From: Paenimyroides viscosum
GTDB taxonomy: Bacteria > Bacteroidota > Bacteroidia > Flavobacteriales > Flavobacteriaceae
Assembly (NCBI RefSeq): GCF_003858535.1
Contig: NZ_RQTJ01000013.1
Location: 1 to 64,000 of the forward strand
Length of the DNA stretch: 64,000 nt
Reading direction: 5' to 3'
Below are positions 8,389 to 16,730 of this stretch, piece after piece. The position numbers and the translations under genes were made by a program. A model generated the notes under the pieces. That model was not told the origin of the DNA. It searched no databases and saw only the letters and a list, made by a program, of their open reading frames with translations. Every line of letters starts with the position of its first letter. Within the stretch, counting starts at the first letter, position 1.

Positions 8389-8416
8389 TTGTATTACAAA
8401 AAAATACTTACTTTTG
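8389..8416 (+). promoter_or_regulatory. Bacteroidota-type promoter of gldA
   Basis: TTG (8389-8391) and TACTTTTG (8409-8416) are separated by 17 bp, and the ATG at 8435 follows 18 bp later. This matches the TTG-N17-23-TAnnTTTG consensus and supports the internal start over an upstream one at 8414. Confidence 0.65.
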
Positions 8417-8434
8417 TGTAAAACAAGAAATTCT

Positions 8435-9331
8435 ATGTCGATAGAAGTACAAAATATCTCTAAAAACTACGGAACGCAAAAGGCGTTAGATACCATTGAT
8501 TTTAAAATTAACAAAGGGGAAATTGTCGGTTTTCTGGGTCCGAATGGTGCAGGGAAATCTACGTTAATGAAAATTTTAACCACATATATTGAAGCCGATA
8601 ACGGCACTGCAATTGTAAATGGTTTTAATGTAAACACACACCCGAAAGAAGTTCAGAAATCTATTGGCTATTTGCCCGAACACAATCCGCTTTATTTAGA
8701 TTTGTACGTGCGCGAATATTTGACCTTTAATGCCGATGTTTATAAAGTGGACAAAAAACGTATTGATGAAGTAATACAGCTTACCGGTTTAACGCCCGAA
8801 GCGCATAAGAAAATAGGACAATTATCTAAAGGATACCGTCAGCGTGTTGGTTTGGCAACGGCTTTATTACACGATCCGGAAGTGTTGATTTTAGATGAGC
8901 CTACTACGGGATTGGATCCGAACCAACTGACAGAAATTCGTGACTTGATTAAAAACATTGGTAAAGACAAAACTGTTTTTTTATCGACACATATTATGCA
9001 GGAAGTTGAAGCAATCTGCGACCGAGTGATTATTATTAAAAGTGGTGTTATTGTTGCCGATAATAAATTGCAACAAATGTTTAGCAATGAAAACGATCAG
9101 GTTATTGAAATTGAGTTCGACGTTAAAATTGAAGAAGAATTTATTAAGCGTTTGCCTAACTTAAAATCGTTTCACAACATACACGATATGCAGTGGGAAC
9201 TTATTTTTAATGCAAATGAAGATATGCGCTCTGCCCTATTTGATTTTGCTAAAGAATTAGATGTTAAGATTTTATCTATGCAGCTTAAAAATAAAAATCT
9301 GGAAACTATTTTTAGAGAGAAAACGATGTAA
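8435..9331 (+). CDS. gldA: Gliding motility-associated ABC transporter ATP-binding protein GldA
   Basis: This 298-aa ABC ATPase begins MSIEVQNISKNYGTQKALD. It has Walker A GPNGAGKST, a Q-loop, the ABC signature LSKGYRQR, Walker B VLILDEPTTGLDP and the H-loop STHIMQEVE. Sequence and length match GldA, which in Flavobacterium johnsoniae works with the GldF and GldG membrane proteins and is required for gliding. No gldF or gldG lies nearby; in relatives gldA is also separate from gldFG. The start at 8435 is chosen because the -7 box at 8409-8416 precedes it and the extra seven residues upstream would overlap the promoter. Confidence 0.88.
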   Translation: MSIEVQNISKNYGTQKALDTIDFKINKGEIVGFLGPNGAGKSTLMKILTTYIEADNGTAIVNGFNVNTHPKEVQKSIGYLPEHNPLYLDLYVREYLTFNADVYKVDKKRIDEVIQLTGLTPEAHKKIGQLSKGYRQRVGLATALLHDPEVLILDEPTTGLDPNQLTEIRDLIKNIGKDKTVFLSTHIMQEVEAICDRVIIIKSGVIVADNKLQQMFSNENDQVIEIEFDVKIEEEFIKRLPNLKSFHNIHDMQWELIFNANEDMRSALFDFAKELDVKILSMQLKNKNLETIFREKTM

Positions 9332-9345
9332 ATTTTCGTTTGATT

Positions 9346-9425
9346 TGTCATTCTGAATGAAACGTAGTGGAGTGAAGAATCTTCTCCAATATATTCTTGA
9401 GGATTCTTCCTTCGTCAGAATGACA
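9346..9425. repeat. 80-bp intergenic palindrome (GAATGACA family)
   Basis: TGTCATTCTGA (9346-9356) is a perfect 11-bp inverted match to TCAGAATGACA (9415-9425). An inner GAAGAATC/GATTCTTC pair extends the hairpin. It lies between the convergent genes gldA and the head-GIN lipoprotein gene and may double as a terminator. Related arms occur at 12852, 13426, 15675 and 45470. Confidence 0.7.
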
Positions 9426-9447
9426 GAAAAATAAAATTAACTAAAAA

Positions 9448-10179
9448 CTATTTATAAATCACATTTCCAGTATATAAACGTTCAATTTTTACGGTATCGG
9501 GTTTGTTGTACACATAAATATTTCCGACCGATGCAATAATGCCTTCTAATTTATTTTTTGCAAATACATGAATATTCTGGTTGCTGCGGTGGTACGATAA
9601 AACTGTTTTTGCGTTTAATAATTTGGCATCAACCGAACCGTTGGCTCCGTATAATTTTACATCCAACACATTGGTTTTTCCTTTTAAAATAAAGCTTCCT
9701 ACCTGATTATCTTCTACTGTTACCGAATTGTTGTTAACTTTTAAATTAAAGTTTGTTGATGCTCCGTCTTCGTTCGGAATACTTGTCAGCAGATACAGAT
9801 TTGGATAACGTAGCGTATCGTTCGAAACTACATTAAACTGCGTTCGGGAATGAATTCTTTTTAAGTTTGGCGTATAGATTTTTAAAATTGCGGTTTCATG
9901 ACTTTTAAGCATTTGACACGAAATTTCGTTTTTTATTGTTAGGATTGAATCTTTAACTTCAAATGAAAGTGCTTCGATTCTGTTTTCAAACGATTGAATT
10001 TCCATTTTAAAAGTAGGGCTCGGAATAATTTCTGCCGAAACATTCATGGGAATATCAATAGTATGAAATCCTGATAACTGATGTTCTTGTGAAACGGCAT
10101 CGCCTTTTTTAGAAAAACAAGCATCTTCACCGACACATCCGACAATTATCAATAACAATAAAACGACACTTTTTTTCAT
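9448..10179 (-). CDS. Head GIN domain (DUF2807) lipoprotein
   Basis: From MKKSVVLLLLIIVGC the protein has a lipoprotein signal with Cys at about residue 15. The rest (FHTIDIPMNVSAEIIPSP, then repeated short beta strands such as LKLRRIH and LDVKLYGANGSVDAKLLNAK) fits the DUF2807 putative auto-transporter adhesin head GIN domain, a beta-helix common in Bacteroidota. It is likely anchored to the periplasmic face or outer surface. A precise role is unknown. The start six codons downstream of the longest frame is preferred because the signal peptide begins there. Confidence 0.75.
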   Translation of the reverse strand: MKKSVVLLLLIIVGCVGEDACFSKKGDAVSQEHQLSGFHTIDIPMNVSAEIIPSPTFKMEIQSFENRIEALSFEVKDSILTIKNEISCQMLKSHETAILKIYTPNLKRIHSRTQFNVVSNDTLRYPNLYLLTSIPNEDGASTNFNLKVNNNSVTVEDNQVGSFILKGKTNVLDVKLYGANGSVDAKLLNAKTVLSYHRSNQNIHVFAKNKLEGIIASVGNIYVYNKPDTVKIERLYTGNVIYK

Positions 10180-10341
10180 AACTTTATTTTTTTCCACAGA
10201 TGCACTGATTTTCTTTTAAATATATATGCTTATCAAATTCTTCAATCCACTTCTTTTTTTCAGAATGACAAACTGGTCGATAATTATCAAAATGAACTAT
10301 AAACATTAAAACCACAGATTTTTAATATTTAAACTTTGAAC

Positions 10342-11442
10342 CTACAACTTATACCCAACACCAACCTCAAAAGCTTCTGCTTTCGCAAAATGTGTTTTTA
10401 AAGACATTATCCCAAAAATATTTTCTGTAACATAATATCGTAAGCCCAAACGTTGGTAAAGCGAACCATTTTTTTTGTATTCATCGTGCACGTAATAACC
10501 AATATTTCCTTCGGCGGTTAATTTGTTCAGATACCATTCATATCCCACAAAAACGCCCACACGTTTCCAATCGGTATTTTTATCCATTCCCTCTTCCGGA
10601 AAAGAAGTCGCTAAAAACGGAATCAATTCTTTTAATGAATTCGACAGAAAAACTTCGGCACCAACTTGTGCTGCACCGTAATTATTCAAATGTTTTTCTA
10701 CAATTGCTGTAATGTGATAGAATGGTTTTTGTCCCATTCCTATAATATGACTTTCGTTTACGCCGGTTCTGAACAAAAAATTGTATCGAATTTGCTGCGG
10801 ATGATCAACAAATGAATTCGCTTTACCGCTTTGATCTTCATCAGAAAAATGATAAATTAAACCAACATTCAATCCTAAAGTATTGGTACTTGTATTTGGC
10901 GCTTTTATGGTAGCATTTGAATGATGCACAAATAACAAACCTGCATTTATCCCAATGTTTTGCCAGATTCTAGGTTGATCGTAACCCAACATAAAATAAG
11001 TCGATGGCATAAATTTAGAACCGTAAGCTACATTTCTAAAATTAGTTTCTTTATTGTAAGGATTTGTTGCATAAGACACACCCTGCCCCACTCGAAACTG
11101 CAATCGTCTGTTTAAAAAGTAAAAATTATAATGCGCATACAAACCGTATAAATTACCTAAAGTTTGATTGTGATTATTTTGCGTATGGAATGAAAAACCA
11201 ACATCGGGAAAACGGTAGGTATGGTGCCATTCTTTAGAGCCATTCACATGGTGATTGACAGAAAAAAGATATCCTGTTGGTTTATTAGTAATTAAATGTG
11301 CAATGTTTTCACTGTGCGGTAAAATAGATCCTTGGTAGGTTTGTAACGATACGCTCCAGTTTTCTTGACTATTTGCAGAAAAACAAGCAACCAGAAAAAA
11401 CAGATTACAAATTGTAAAACGTAAACTTAAAAACCTATTCAT
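10342..11442 (-). CDS. PagL-like acyloxyacyl hydrolase (lipid A deacylase)
   Basis: This is an outer membrane beta-barrel enzyme of the PagL group, expected to remove a 3-O-linked acyl chain from lipid A. A signal peptide (MNRFLSLRFTICNLFFLVACFSANS) precedes a barrel. The catalytic signature is visible as FVHHSNATIKAPNTSTN (about residues 186-202), where the His-Ser pair of the family lies, and a candidate Glu is in VGVFVGYEWY. At about 366 aa it is larger than proteobacterial PagL but normal for Bacteroidota relatives. The start at 11442 leaves 1 bp after the deoxynucleoside kinase stop and is preferred to a start inside that gene. Confidence 0.82.
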   Translation of the reverse strand: MNRFLSLRFTICNLFFLVACFSANSQENWSVSLQTYQGSILPHSENIAHLITNKPTGYLFSVNHHVNGSKEWHHTYRFPDVGFSFHTQNNHNQTLGNLYGLYAHYNFYFLNRRLQFRVGQGVSYATNPYNKETNFRNVAYGSKFMPSTYFMLGYDQPRIWQNIGINAGLLFVHHSNATIKAPNTSTNTLGLNVGLIYHFSDEDQSGKANSFVDHPQQIRYNFLFRTGVNESHIIGMGQKPFYHITAIVEKHLNNYGAAQVGAEVFLSNSLKELIPFLATSFPEEGMDKNTDWKRVGVFVGYEWYLNKLTAEGNIGYYVHDEYKKNGSLYQRLGLRYYVTENIFGIMSLKTHFAKAEAFEVGVGYKL

Positions 11443-11443
11443 A

Positions 11444-12058
11444 TTAAAACAAACCGTTAAATTCGGCATCAATACGGTTAATTATCTGTCCTAAATCTTC
11501 TGGGTTATCAACAAAATTAATAAGATCAACATCTATAATAAGCAACTTGCCTTTATCGTATCCTTTGATCCAATTTTCGTAACGTTCGTTCAATTTATTC
11601 AAATAATCAATAGAGATAGAATTTTCGTATTCACGTCCGCGTTTATGAATTTGTCCGACTAAATTTGGAATAGAACTTCTTAAGTAAATCAATAAATCAG
11701 GTGCGCCCACTAAATTTTCCATCAATTCGAACAATTGTCTGTAATTATCAAAATCGCGGTTAGACATTAAGCCCATCGCATGAAGATTTGGTGCAAAAAT
11801 ATGTGCATCTTCATAAATAGTTCGGTCTTGAATAGTGTTTTTCCCACTTGATTTCATTGCCAAAACCTGACGGAAACGACTGTTTAAAAAGTAAATTTGC
11901 AAATTAAACGACCAACGATCCATTGAATGATAAAAATCATCTAAATATGGATTATCAACCACATCTTCATAATGTGGTTCCCATTTGTAATGTTTGGCTA
12001 ATAATTTGGTTAAGGTTGTTTTTCCTGCACCTATATTTCCGGCAATTGCAACTTGCAT
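11444..12058 (-). CDS. Deoxynucleoside kinase
   Basis: This cytoplasmic salvage enzyme phosphorylates deoxynucleosides. The 204-aa protein has the P-loop GNIGAGKTT (residues 7-15), the YEDVVDNPYLDDFY segment with the catalytic Glu, and the DRTIYEDAHIF motif (family DRS-like arginine site, about residue 78). A LID-region arginine stretch (QIHKRGREYE) follows. It sits 5 bp after the secreted 257-aa protein gene and 1 bp before the PagL-like gene, so all three are probably one transcript. Which nucleoside is preferred cannot be told from sequence. Confidence 0.92.
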   Translation of the reverse strand: MQVAIAGNIGAGKTTLTKLLAKHYKWEPHYEDVVDNPYLDDFYHSMDRWSFNLQIYFLNSRFRQVLAMKSSGKNTIQDRTIYEDAHIFAPNLHAMGLMSNRDFDNYRQLFELMENLVGAPDLLIYLRSSIPNLVGQIHKRGREYENSISIDYLNKLNERYENWIKGYDKGKLLIIDVDLINFVDNPEDLGQIINRIDAEFNGLF

Positions 12059-12063
12059 TTTTT

Positions 12064-12837
12064 CTAATTTAAAGTATATAAATAAAGCTTATTGGCAGCT
12101 ACTAAACTTATGTTTTTTGCCACCATAATAACCTGCGCCACATCGGCTTGAATTTCGCGTAACCGCTGGGTTTCTTTTTTAGATCGATCTAATAAAAAAA
12201 TACCACTATTTAATTTGTAAACATAATAATCGCCGTTGACAGCTAATAACTGAGCCCGACTTGGTAATTTTTGCTGTTCCAATACATTTCCGTAAATGTC
12301 AATTCCATACACCATATTTTTAACTTGCCAATAAGCAAAATTACCAGAAGTTGTAATAAAATCGTAAACTGTAATAGGATTGCTAATGTAATTAGGTTGA
12401 TTTTGGTTCGATGAAATTAAACCCCATCTTTGTGTTGTTTGATCGAAAATCCAAATAGATGATTGTGACGACAATGCGGCATAAACAGCATCTATTTCAG
12501 GATACCTATCAAACAAAGAAATTTTTTCCTTTACACTCAATTGATTGTCTAATAAAACAATGTTCTGTGTGTTTTTATAAAAAACTAGTTGTTGCAACGG
12601 GTTGCGTTCATCGTACATTTCAATAGCTCCTAAAAAAGGATCTTTAAAAGTGTAGGTTTTTAATATGTTTTCTTTTTCTATTTCGTTGTTTAAAATAGAA
12701 GAAGTATCGCCTAAATGATTTAACGCATAATACGTTAATTCTGTAGGTTTGGTAAGTTCTTTTTTAAACACAGCCATTTGTGCATTTACCGAAAATGCAG
12801 TAAAAAATGCAATAAAAGCTGTGGTTAATTTTTTCAT
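12064..12837 (-). CDS. Secreted protein of unknown function, beta-rich
   Basis: This 257-aa protein has a signal peptide (MKKLTTAFIAFFTAFSVNA). The mature part is a series of short beta strands with repeated aromatic/Asp patterns (SIWIFDQTTQRWGLIS, YWQVKNMVYGIDIYGNVLEQQ, YYVYKLNSGIFLLDRSKK), reminiscent of a partial beta-propeller read-out. No catalytic motif is seen. Its place just ahead of the deoxynucleoside kinase gene is, as I recall, common in flavobacteria, but a periplasmic protein is not an obvious partner of that enzyme. Confidence 0.7.
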   Translation of the reverse strand: MKKLTTAFIAFFTAFSVNAQMAVFKKELTKPTELTYYALNHLGDTSSILNNEIEKENILKTYTFKDPFLGAIEMYDERNPLQQLVFYKNTQNIVLLDNQLSVKEKISLFDRYPEIDAVYAALSSQSSIWIFDQTTQRWGLISSNQNQPNYISNPITVYDFITTSGNFAYWQVKNMVYGIDIYGNVLEQQKLPSRAQLLAVNGDYYVYKLNSGIFLLDRSKKETQRLREIQADVAQVIMVAKNISLVAANKLYLYTLN

Positions 12838-12851
12838 TTTTTATATTATTT

Positions 12852-12899
12852 TGTCATTCTGAATGCAACGATTAAAATTCCTTTTACGTTGGAATGACA
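12852..12899. repeat. 48-bp intergenic palindrome (GAATGACA family)
   Basis: TGTCATTC (12852-12859) inverts to GAATGACA (12892-12899), with an inner CAACG/CGTTG pair. It lies between folA and the 12837 gene on the minus strand and is a shorter relative of the element at 9346-9425. Confidence 0.65.
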
Positions 12900-12911
12900 G
12901 CATATTTTCTT

Positions 12912-13403
12912 TTACTTTTGATAAACCGTTATCGTAAAATCGTAATTATTTTTTTCGTCTGCTTTATGAAATTCTTTTGAGATCATTTTCCAATCAGATT
13001 TTATTTCTGGGAAAAACGCATCGGCATCATCAAATGTAGCATGTACGTGTGTAATTACTAATTCATTCGCAATACTGATTGTTTCCTTATAAATTTCGCC
13101 TCCACCAATTACATAAACAATTTCCTGATTTTGCTGTTGTGCAAATTGTAACGCATCGTTTACAGAAGCAAATGCAAAACAATTATCGGGAACAGGGTAA
13201 TTTTTCTGTCTGGTAATAATTAAATGTGTACGGTTTGGCAATGGTTTAGGAAACGATTCAAACGTTTTGCGCCCCATTAAGATAAAATGACCGCTTGTTG
13301 TGGTTTTAAAATGCTTAAAATCGGCAGGTAAATGCCACAACAAATCGTTGTCTTTTCCTATAGCGTTATTTTGGGCAATGGCTGCTACTAAACTTATTTT
13401 CAT
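12912..13403 (-). CDS. folA: Dihydrofolate reductase
   Basis: This enzyme reduces dihydrofolate to tetrahydrofolate with NADPH, regenerating the cofactor consumed by ThyA, whose gene is next upstream. The 163-aa protein has IAQNNAIGKDNDLLWHLPADFKHFK at the N-terminus with the catalytic acidic residue after LPA, then GHFILMGRKTFESFPKPLPNR and IYVIGGGEIY-type motifs (VYVIGGGEIYKETI). Length and motifs are standard. Confidence 0.96.
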   Translation of the reverse strand: MKISLVAAIAQNNAIGKDNDLLWHLPADFKHFKTTTSGHFILMGRKTFESFPKPLPNRTHLIITRQKNYPVPDNCFAFASVNDALQFAQQQNQEIVYVIGGGEIYKETISIANELVITHVHATFDDADAFFPEIKSDWKMISKEFHKADEKNNYDFTITVYQK

Positions 13404-13425
13404 GTGTTTTTTTTATTAAGGTTTC

Positions 13426-13581
13426 CGTCAGTTTAAACCTGTCGAGAAACTATAATTCAAAGATTTCTCGATACGCTCCGCTACTCGAAATGACGATATA
13501 TCTTCGTCTAAAATTAGCCACATTCATTTAACTTAATACTTCTCGATACAAAATTCTTTCAGAATTTCACTCGAACTGACG
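13426..13581. repeat. Composite intergenic repeat between thyA and folA
   Basis: CGTCAGTT (13426-13433) inverts to AACTGACG (13574-13581). Inside are two further imperfect arms, GAGAAACT...TTTCTCGATACG and TTCTCGATACAAAATTC. The stretch fills most of the 204-bp gap between thyA and folA and shows no coding frame. It resembles in style the other palindromes in this window but shares less sequence with them. Confidence 0.5.
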
Positions 13582-13607
13582 TTTTAGTTCTTCAAATTAC
13601 ATACTAT

Positions 13608-14432
13608 CTATACAGAAACCTGACCTTTAATTGCTGGATGCGGATCATAATCTACCAACGTAAAATCTTCAAAAGTAAAATCGAAAATATCTTTTATTTC
13701 TGGATTTAATATCATTTTTGGTAACGGACGTGGTTCTCTTGATAATTGCAATTCAACTTGTTCAAAATGATTATTATAGATATGTGCATCACCAAACGTA
13801 TGAATAAAATCTCCGTAACCCAAACCACAAACCTGTGCAACCATCATAGTAAACAATGCATACGAAGCAATATTGAACGGAACACCTAAAAAAATATCTG
13901 CTGAACGCTGATACAGTTGACACGATAATTTTCCATCGGCAACATAGAACTGAAAAAATGCGTGACACGGAGGCAGCGCTGCTTTTCCGTTGGCAACATT
14001 TTCATCAAAAGAAACCGATGTATCAGGCAAAACAGAAGGATTCCAAGCCGAAATCAACATTCTGCGACTGTTTGGATTTGTCTTTAAGGTTTCGATTAAC
14101 TCTTTAATCTGATCGATCTCTTCGCCGTTCCAATTACGCCATTGATAACCGTAAATAGGTCCTAAATCACCGTTTTCATTCGCCCATTCGTCCCAAATAC
14201 GAACGCCATTTTCTTTTAAATAGCCAATATTCGTATCGCCTTTTAAAAACCAAAGCAATTCGTGGATAATCGATTTTAAATGGACTTTTTTGGTTGTAAC
14301 CATTGGAAAACCTTCGGCTAAATCAAAACGCATCTGGTAACCAAAAACACTTTTGGTTCCGGTACCTGTTCTGTCGCCTTTTTGAACACCTTCTTTTAAA
14401 ACGTGTTTAACTAAATCTAAATACTGTTTCAT
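13608..14432 (-). CDS. thyA: Thymidylate synthase
   Basis: ThyA methylates dUMP to dTMP using methylenetetrahydrofolate. The 274-aa protein has the [18 protein letters not shown] start, the catalytic Cys in [13 protein letters not shown] (about residue 154), the [18 protein letters not shown] block and the [15 protein letters not shown] dUMP site. Its ATG overlaps the stop of the bifunctional nuclease gene by 4 bp (ATGA), so the two are coupled. folA follows after a repeat-filled gap. Confidence 0.98.
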   Translation of the reverse strand: MKQYLDLVKHVLKEGVQKGDRTGTGTKSVFGYQMRFDLAEGFPMVTTKKVHLKSIIHELLWFLKGDTNIGYLKENGVRIWDEWANENGDLGPIYGYQWRNWNGEEIDQIKELIETLKTNPNSRRMLISAWNPSVLPDTSVSFDENVANGKAALPPCHAFFQFYVADGKLSCQLYQRSADIFLGVPFNIASYALFTMMVAQVCGLGYGDFIHTFGDAHIYNNHFEQVELQLSREPRPLPKMILNPEIKDIFDFTFEDFTLVDYDPHPAIKGQVSV

Positions 14433-15094
14433 TTTGAAAGGTTTCGTTTTGAAAGTTCATCACGTAAACGAGCCGCTTTTTCGTAATCTTCATTCATTAC
14501 TGCCATTTCTAACATATCGTTTAATTCTTGCAACGAATAATCGGCAAATTCATTACCTTTTTCTATAGGAGCAATATTTAGAAATTCATCAATAACATCG
14601 CTTAACTCTTCATCATTATCATCGTCGTCATTAAAATCTTCATCATCATAATCCTCATCTTTCGCATCGGCTTCTTCCTGTTCGCGGAGATAAATCCCTG
14701 CTTTGTCTAATATATTCTGATAGGTAAAAATAGGCGCATCAAAACGCAATGCTAAAGAGATAGCATCAGACGTGCGTGCATCGATAATCTCCTCGATTCC
14801 GTCGCGTTCGCAAATAATGCTTGAAAAGAAAACACCGTCAACCAACTTATGAATGATTACCTGTTTAACAACAATATCAAACCGATCGCAAAAAGTTTTA
14901 AACAAATCGTGCGTTAACGGACGTGGCGGCTTTAAATCTTCTTCAATAGCAATGGCAATGGCTTGCGCTTCAAACGCACCAATAACGATTGGCAGTTTAC
15001 GTTCGCCATCTACTTCATTCAAAATCAAAGCATAAGCTCCATTTTGCGTATGACTGTATGAAATTCCTTTTATTGTTAATTTTACTAAACTCAT
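14429..15094 (-). CDS. Bifunctional nuclease family protein (DUF151) with UVR-type C-terminus
   Basis: From [12 protein letters not shown] the protein has a DUF151/BFN domain (about residues 1-135; [35 protein letters not shown]). A very acidic linker follows ([18 protein letters not shown]) and then a C-terminal UvrB/C-like helical motif ([27 protein letters not shown]). BFN proteins have been linked to nuclease activity and stress, but the role in bacteria is not settled. The start six codons inside the longest frame is chosen as MSLVKL is the family start. It is translationally coupled to thyA downstream. Confidence 0.88.
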   Translation of the reverse strand: MSLVKLTIKGISYSHTQNGAYALILNEVDGERKLPIVIGAFEAQAIAIAIEEDLKPPRPLTHDLFKTFCDRFDIVVKQVIIHKLVDGVFFSSIICERDGIEEIIDARTSDAISLALRFDAPIFTYQNILDKAGIYLREQEEADAKDEDYDDEDFNDDDDNDEELSDVIDEFLNIAPIEKGNEFADYSLQELNDMLEMAVMNEDYEKAARLRDELSKRNLSK

Positions 15095-15126
15095 ATTGAT
15101 AAAAATAGCCAAAAAAGGCTATCAAA

Positions 15127-15134
15127 CAAAGATA
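15127..15134 (-). promoter_or_regulatory. -7 box upstream of the bifunctional nuclease-thyA unit
   Basis: CAAAGATA reads TATCTTTG on the minus strand, matching TAnnTTTG, about 33 bp upstream of the ATG at 15094. No clear TTG partner is found at the right spacing. Confidence 0.4.
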
Positions 15135-15198
15135 ATATCTTTAAATTTAATAGCCTTTATTTAGAAATTTTTTTTGTTTGGTTTTACTGTTTTAGTAA

Positions 15199-15609
15199 TT
15201 AATTGCCGTCGTAGACAACTTGCCAATTCATAGTGTTTAATTCATTTAATGTTAAAACATACAACTTATCATAAATATTTTGCTCTTGAATTTCTTCCCA
15301 AGGGTGATTATCTAATGTAGATTGCTTATAAATGAATAAGTAAAGTTTTTCGTTTTTTTCAAAATGGTATTGATAAATCTTTAACTCTTTGACATTATCA
15401 ACAATTAAACGCTGTGCTTTTAATCTATCAAGGTTGACACCACTAGCATTCAACAACTTAACATAAAAATCTTCATAATAATAGACATCTTCATCGCTAC
15501 TATTAGTTATTAACAATTTACCTGCTAAAATTTCATCATCTTCACCTGGGCATGCTTGAAGCATCCCAATGGTTAAAAACAATACCAAAAATTTTAAATA
15601 TTTCATCAT
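15199..15609 (-). CDS. Small lipoprotein of unknown function
   Basis: This 136-aa protein has a lipoprotein signal (MMKYLKFLVLFLTIGMLQAC, Cys at residue 20) followed by an acidic PGEDDE, which in Bacteroidota can mark surface export of lipoproteins. The mature part has short beta strands (KLLITNSSDEDVYYYEDFYVKL). I do not recognise a family. A TATATTTG box at 15631-15624 on the minus strand sits 15 bp upstream, immediately after the etfA terminator. Confidence 0.65.
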   Translation of the reverse strand: MMKYLKFLVLFLTIGMLQACPGEDDEILAGKLLITNSSDEDVYYYEDFYVKLLNASGVNLDRLKAQRLIVDNVKELKIYQYHFEKNEKLYLFIYKQSTLDNHPWEEIQEQNIYDKLYVLTLNELNTMNWQVVYDGN

Positions 15610-15635
15610 AATGTATTTTATTTCAAATATAAAAA

Positions 15636-15662
15636 AAACAGCCGTAAAAATACGGCTGTTTG
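15636..15662 (-). terminator. Terminator of etfBA
   Basis: AACAGCCGTA (15637-15646) pairs with TACGGCTGTT (15651-15660) around a 4-nt loop. The A-run at 15631-15638 gives a U-run on the minus strand. Confidence 0.8.
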
Positions 15663-15674
15663 AATTATAAGATG

Positions 15675-15738
15675 AGATTGTTTCACCAGTTCGCTTACGC
15701 TCGTGTCTGAAACAAGTTCAGAATGACACGTTTTAGTT
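15675..15738. repeat. Intergenic repeat of the GAATGACA family
   Basis: Contains GAAACAAGTTCAGAATGACA (15709-15728), which matches 45557-45576 over 20 bases with one difference, plus a GTTTCA/TGAAAC inverted pair. It lies between the etfA stop and its terminator. Confidence 0.6.
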
Positions 15739-16701
15739 ATTATTCGCTTTGAATTCTTTTAACTTTTTAGTTAATTCAGGTAGAATTTGGAAGGCATCAC
15801 CAACAATTCCGTAATCGGCTACTTTAAAGAAAGGTGCTTCTGGATCTGTGTTGATAACCACTTTTACTTTAGATGCGTTGATACCTGCAATGTGCTGAAT
15901 TGCACCAGAAATACCAACTGCAATGTATAAGTTTGATGCTACTGGTTTTCCTGTTTGCCCTACGTGTTCTGAGTGAGGTCTCCAATCTAAATCTGAAACC
16001 GGTTTAGAACAAGCTGTTGCTGCACCTAAAACGCTCGCTAACTCTTCGATCATTCCCCAGTTTTCAGGTCCTTTTAAACCACGACCACCAGAAACAACAA
16101 TTTCAGCATCGGCAATAGAAACTTGTCCTGATGCTTTTTCCTGACTTTGAATGTGGATATTAAAATCGGCATCGTTTAAACTTACTGCGAAATCTTCTGC
16201 AGAAGCTGCTCCTGATGCTTCAACCAAACCAAATGAGTTTTTAGCCAATGCAATTACTTTCACGTCTGAAGTTAATTCTGTAACGTTAAATCCTTTGCTA
16301 GAAAAAGCATTACGCTTAACCTGGAACGGACTTGTTGAAACCGGTAACGCTACAACGTTTGATGCATAACCAGCATCTAAACCAACTGCAACGATCGGTG
16401 CTAAATATAAAGAATCGGTAGTTGATGATAAAACCACTATTTTTGATCCTTCTTTTTGTGCTGCTTGTTTAACAACATCGGCATACGCTTTTGCGTTAAA
16501 CTTATCTAATTTACTATCTGTTACTTTTAGTACTTTATCAACACCGTATTTTCCTAATTCAGAAACATCACCAGCGTTAACTGTAACTGCAGTAAGTGTT
16601 GTTCCTAATGATTCTGCTACTTTTTTTGCATACGAAGCTAATTCTAAAGCTACTTTTTTAAATTTACCTTCTGCAAACTCTGTATATATTAAAACTGACA
16701 T
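15733..16701 (-). CDS. etfA: Electron transfer flavoprotein alpha subunit
   Basis: EtfA carries the FAD of the EtfAB heterodimer, which passes electrons from acyl-CoA and other dehydrogenases to the respiratory chain. The 322-aa protein ends with the FAD-binding domain: VSGGRGLKGPENW, the LGAATACSKPVSDLDWRP segment, GQTGKPVASNLYIAVGISGAIQH and the NTDPEAPFFKVADYGIVGD tail. It follows etfB after 29 bp and has a strong terminator. Confidence 0.97.
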   Translation of the reverse strand: MSVLIYTEFAEGKFKKVALELASYAKKVAESLGTTLTAVTVNAGDVSELGKYGVDKVLKVTDSKLDKFNAKAYADVVKQAAQKEGSKIVVLSSTTDSLYLAPIVAVGLDAGYASNVVALPVSTSPFQVKRNAFSSKGFNVTELTSDVKVIALAKNSFGLVEASGAASAEDFAVSLNDADFNIHIQSQEKASGQVSIADAEIVVSGGRGLKGPENWGMIEELASVLGAATACSKPVSDLDWRPHSEHVGQTGKPVASNLYIAVGISGAIQHIAGINASKVKVVINTDPEAPFFKVADYGIVGDAFQILPELTKKLKEFKANNN

Positions 16702-16730
16702 ACTTTTTAAATTTTAAATTGATTTTAGAA

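Noticed and set aside
8414..8434. An upstream start for gldA adding seven residues
   Set aside because: It overlaps the promoter -7 box, and homologues begin MSIEV.
11443..11472. A longer start for the PagL-like gene
   Set aside because: It would overlap the deoxynucleoside kinase gene and place polar residues before a clear signal peptide.
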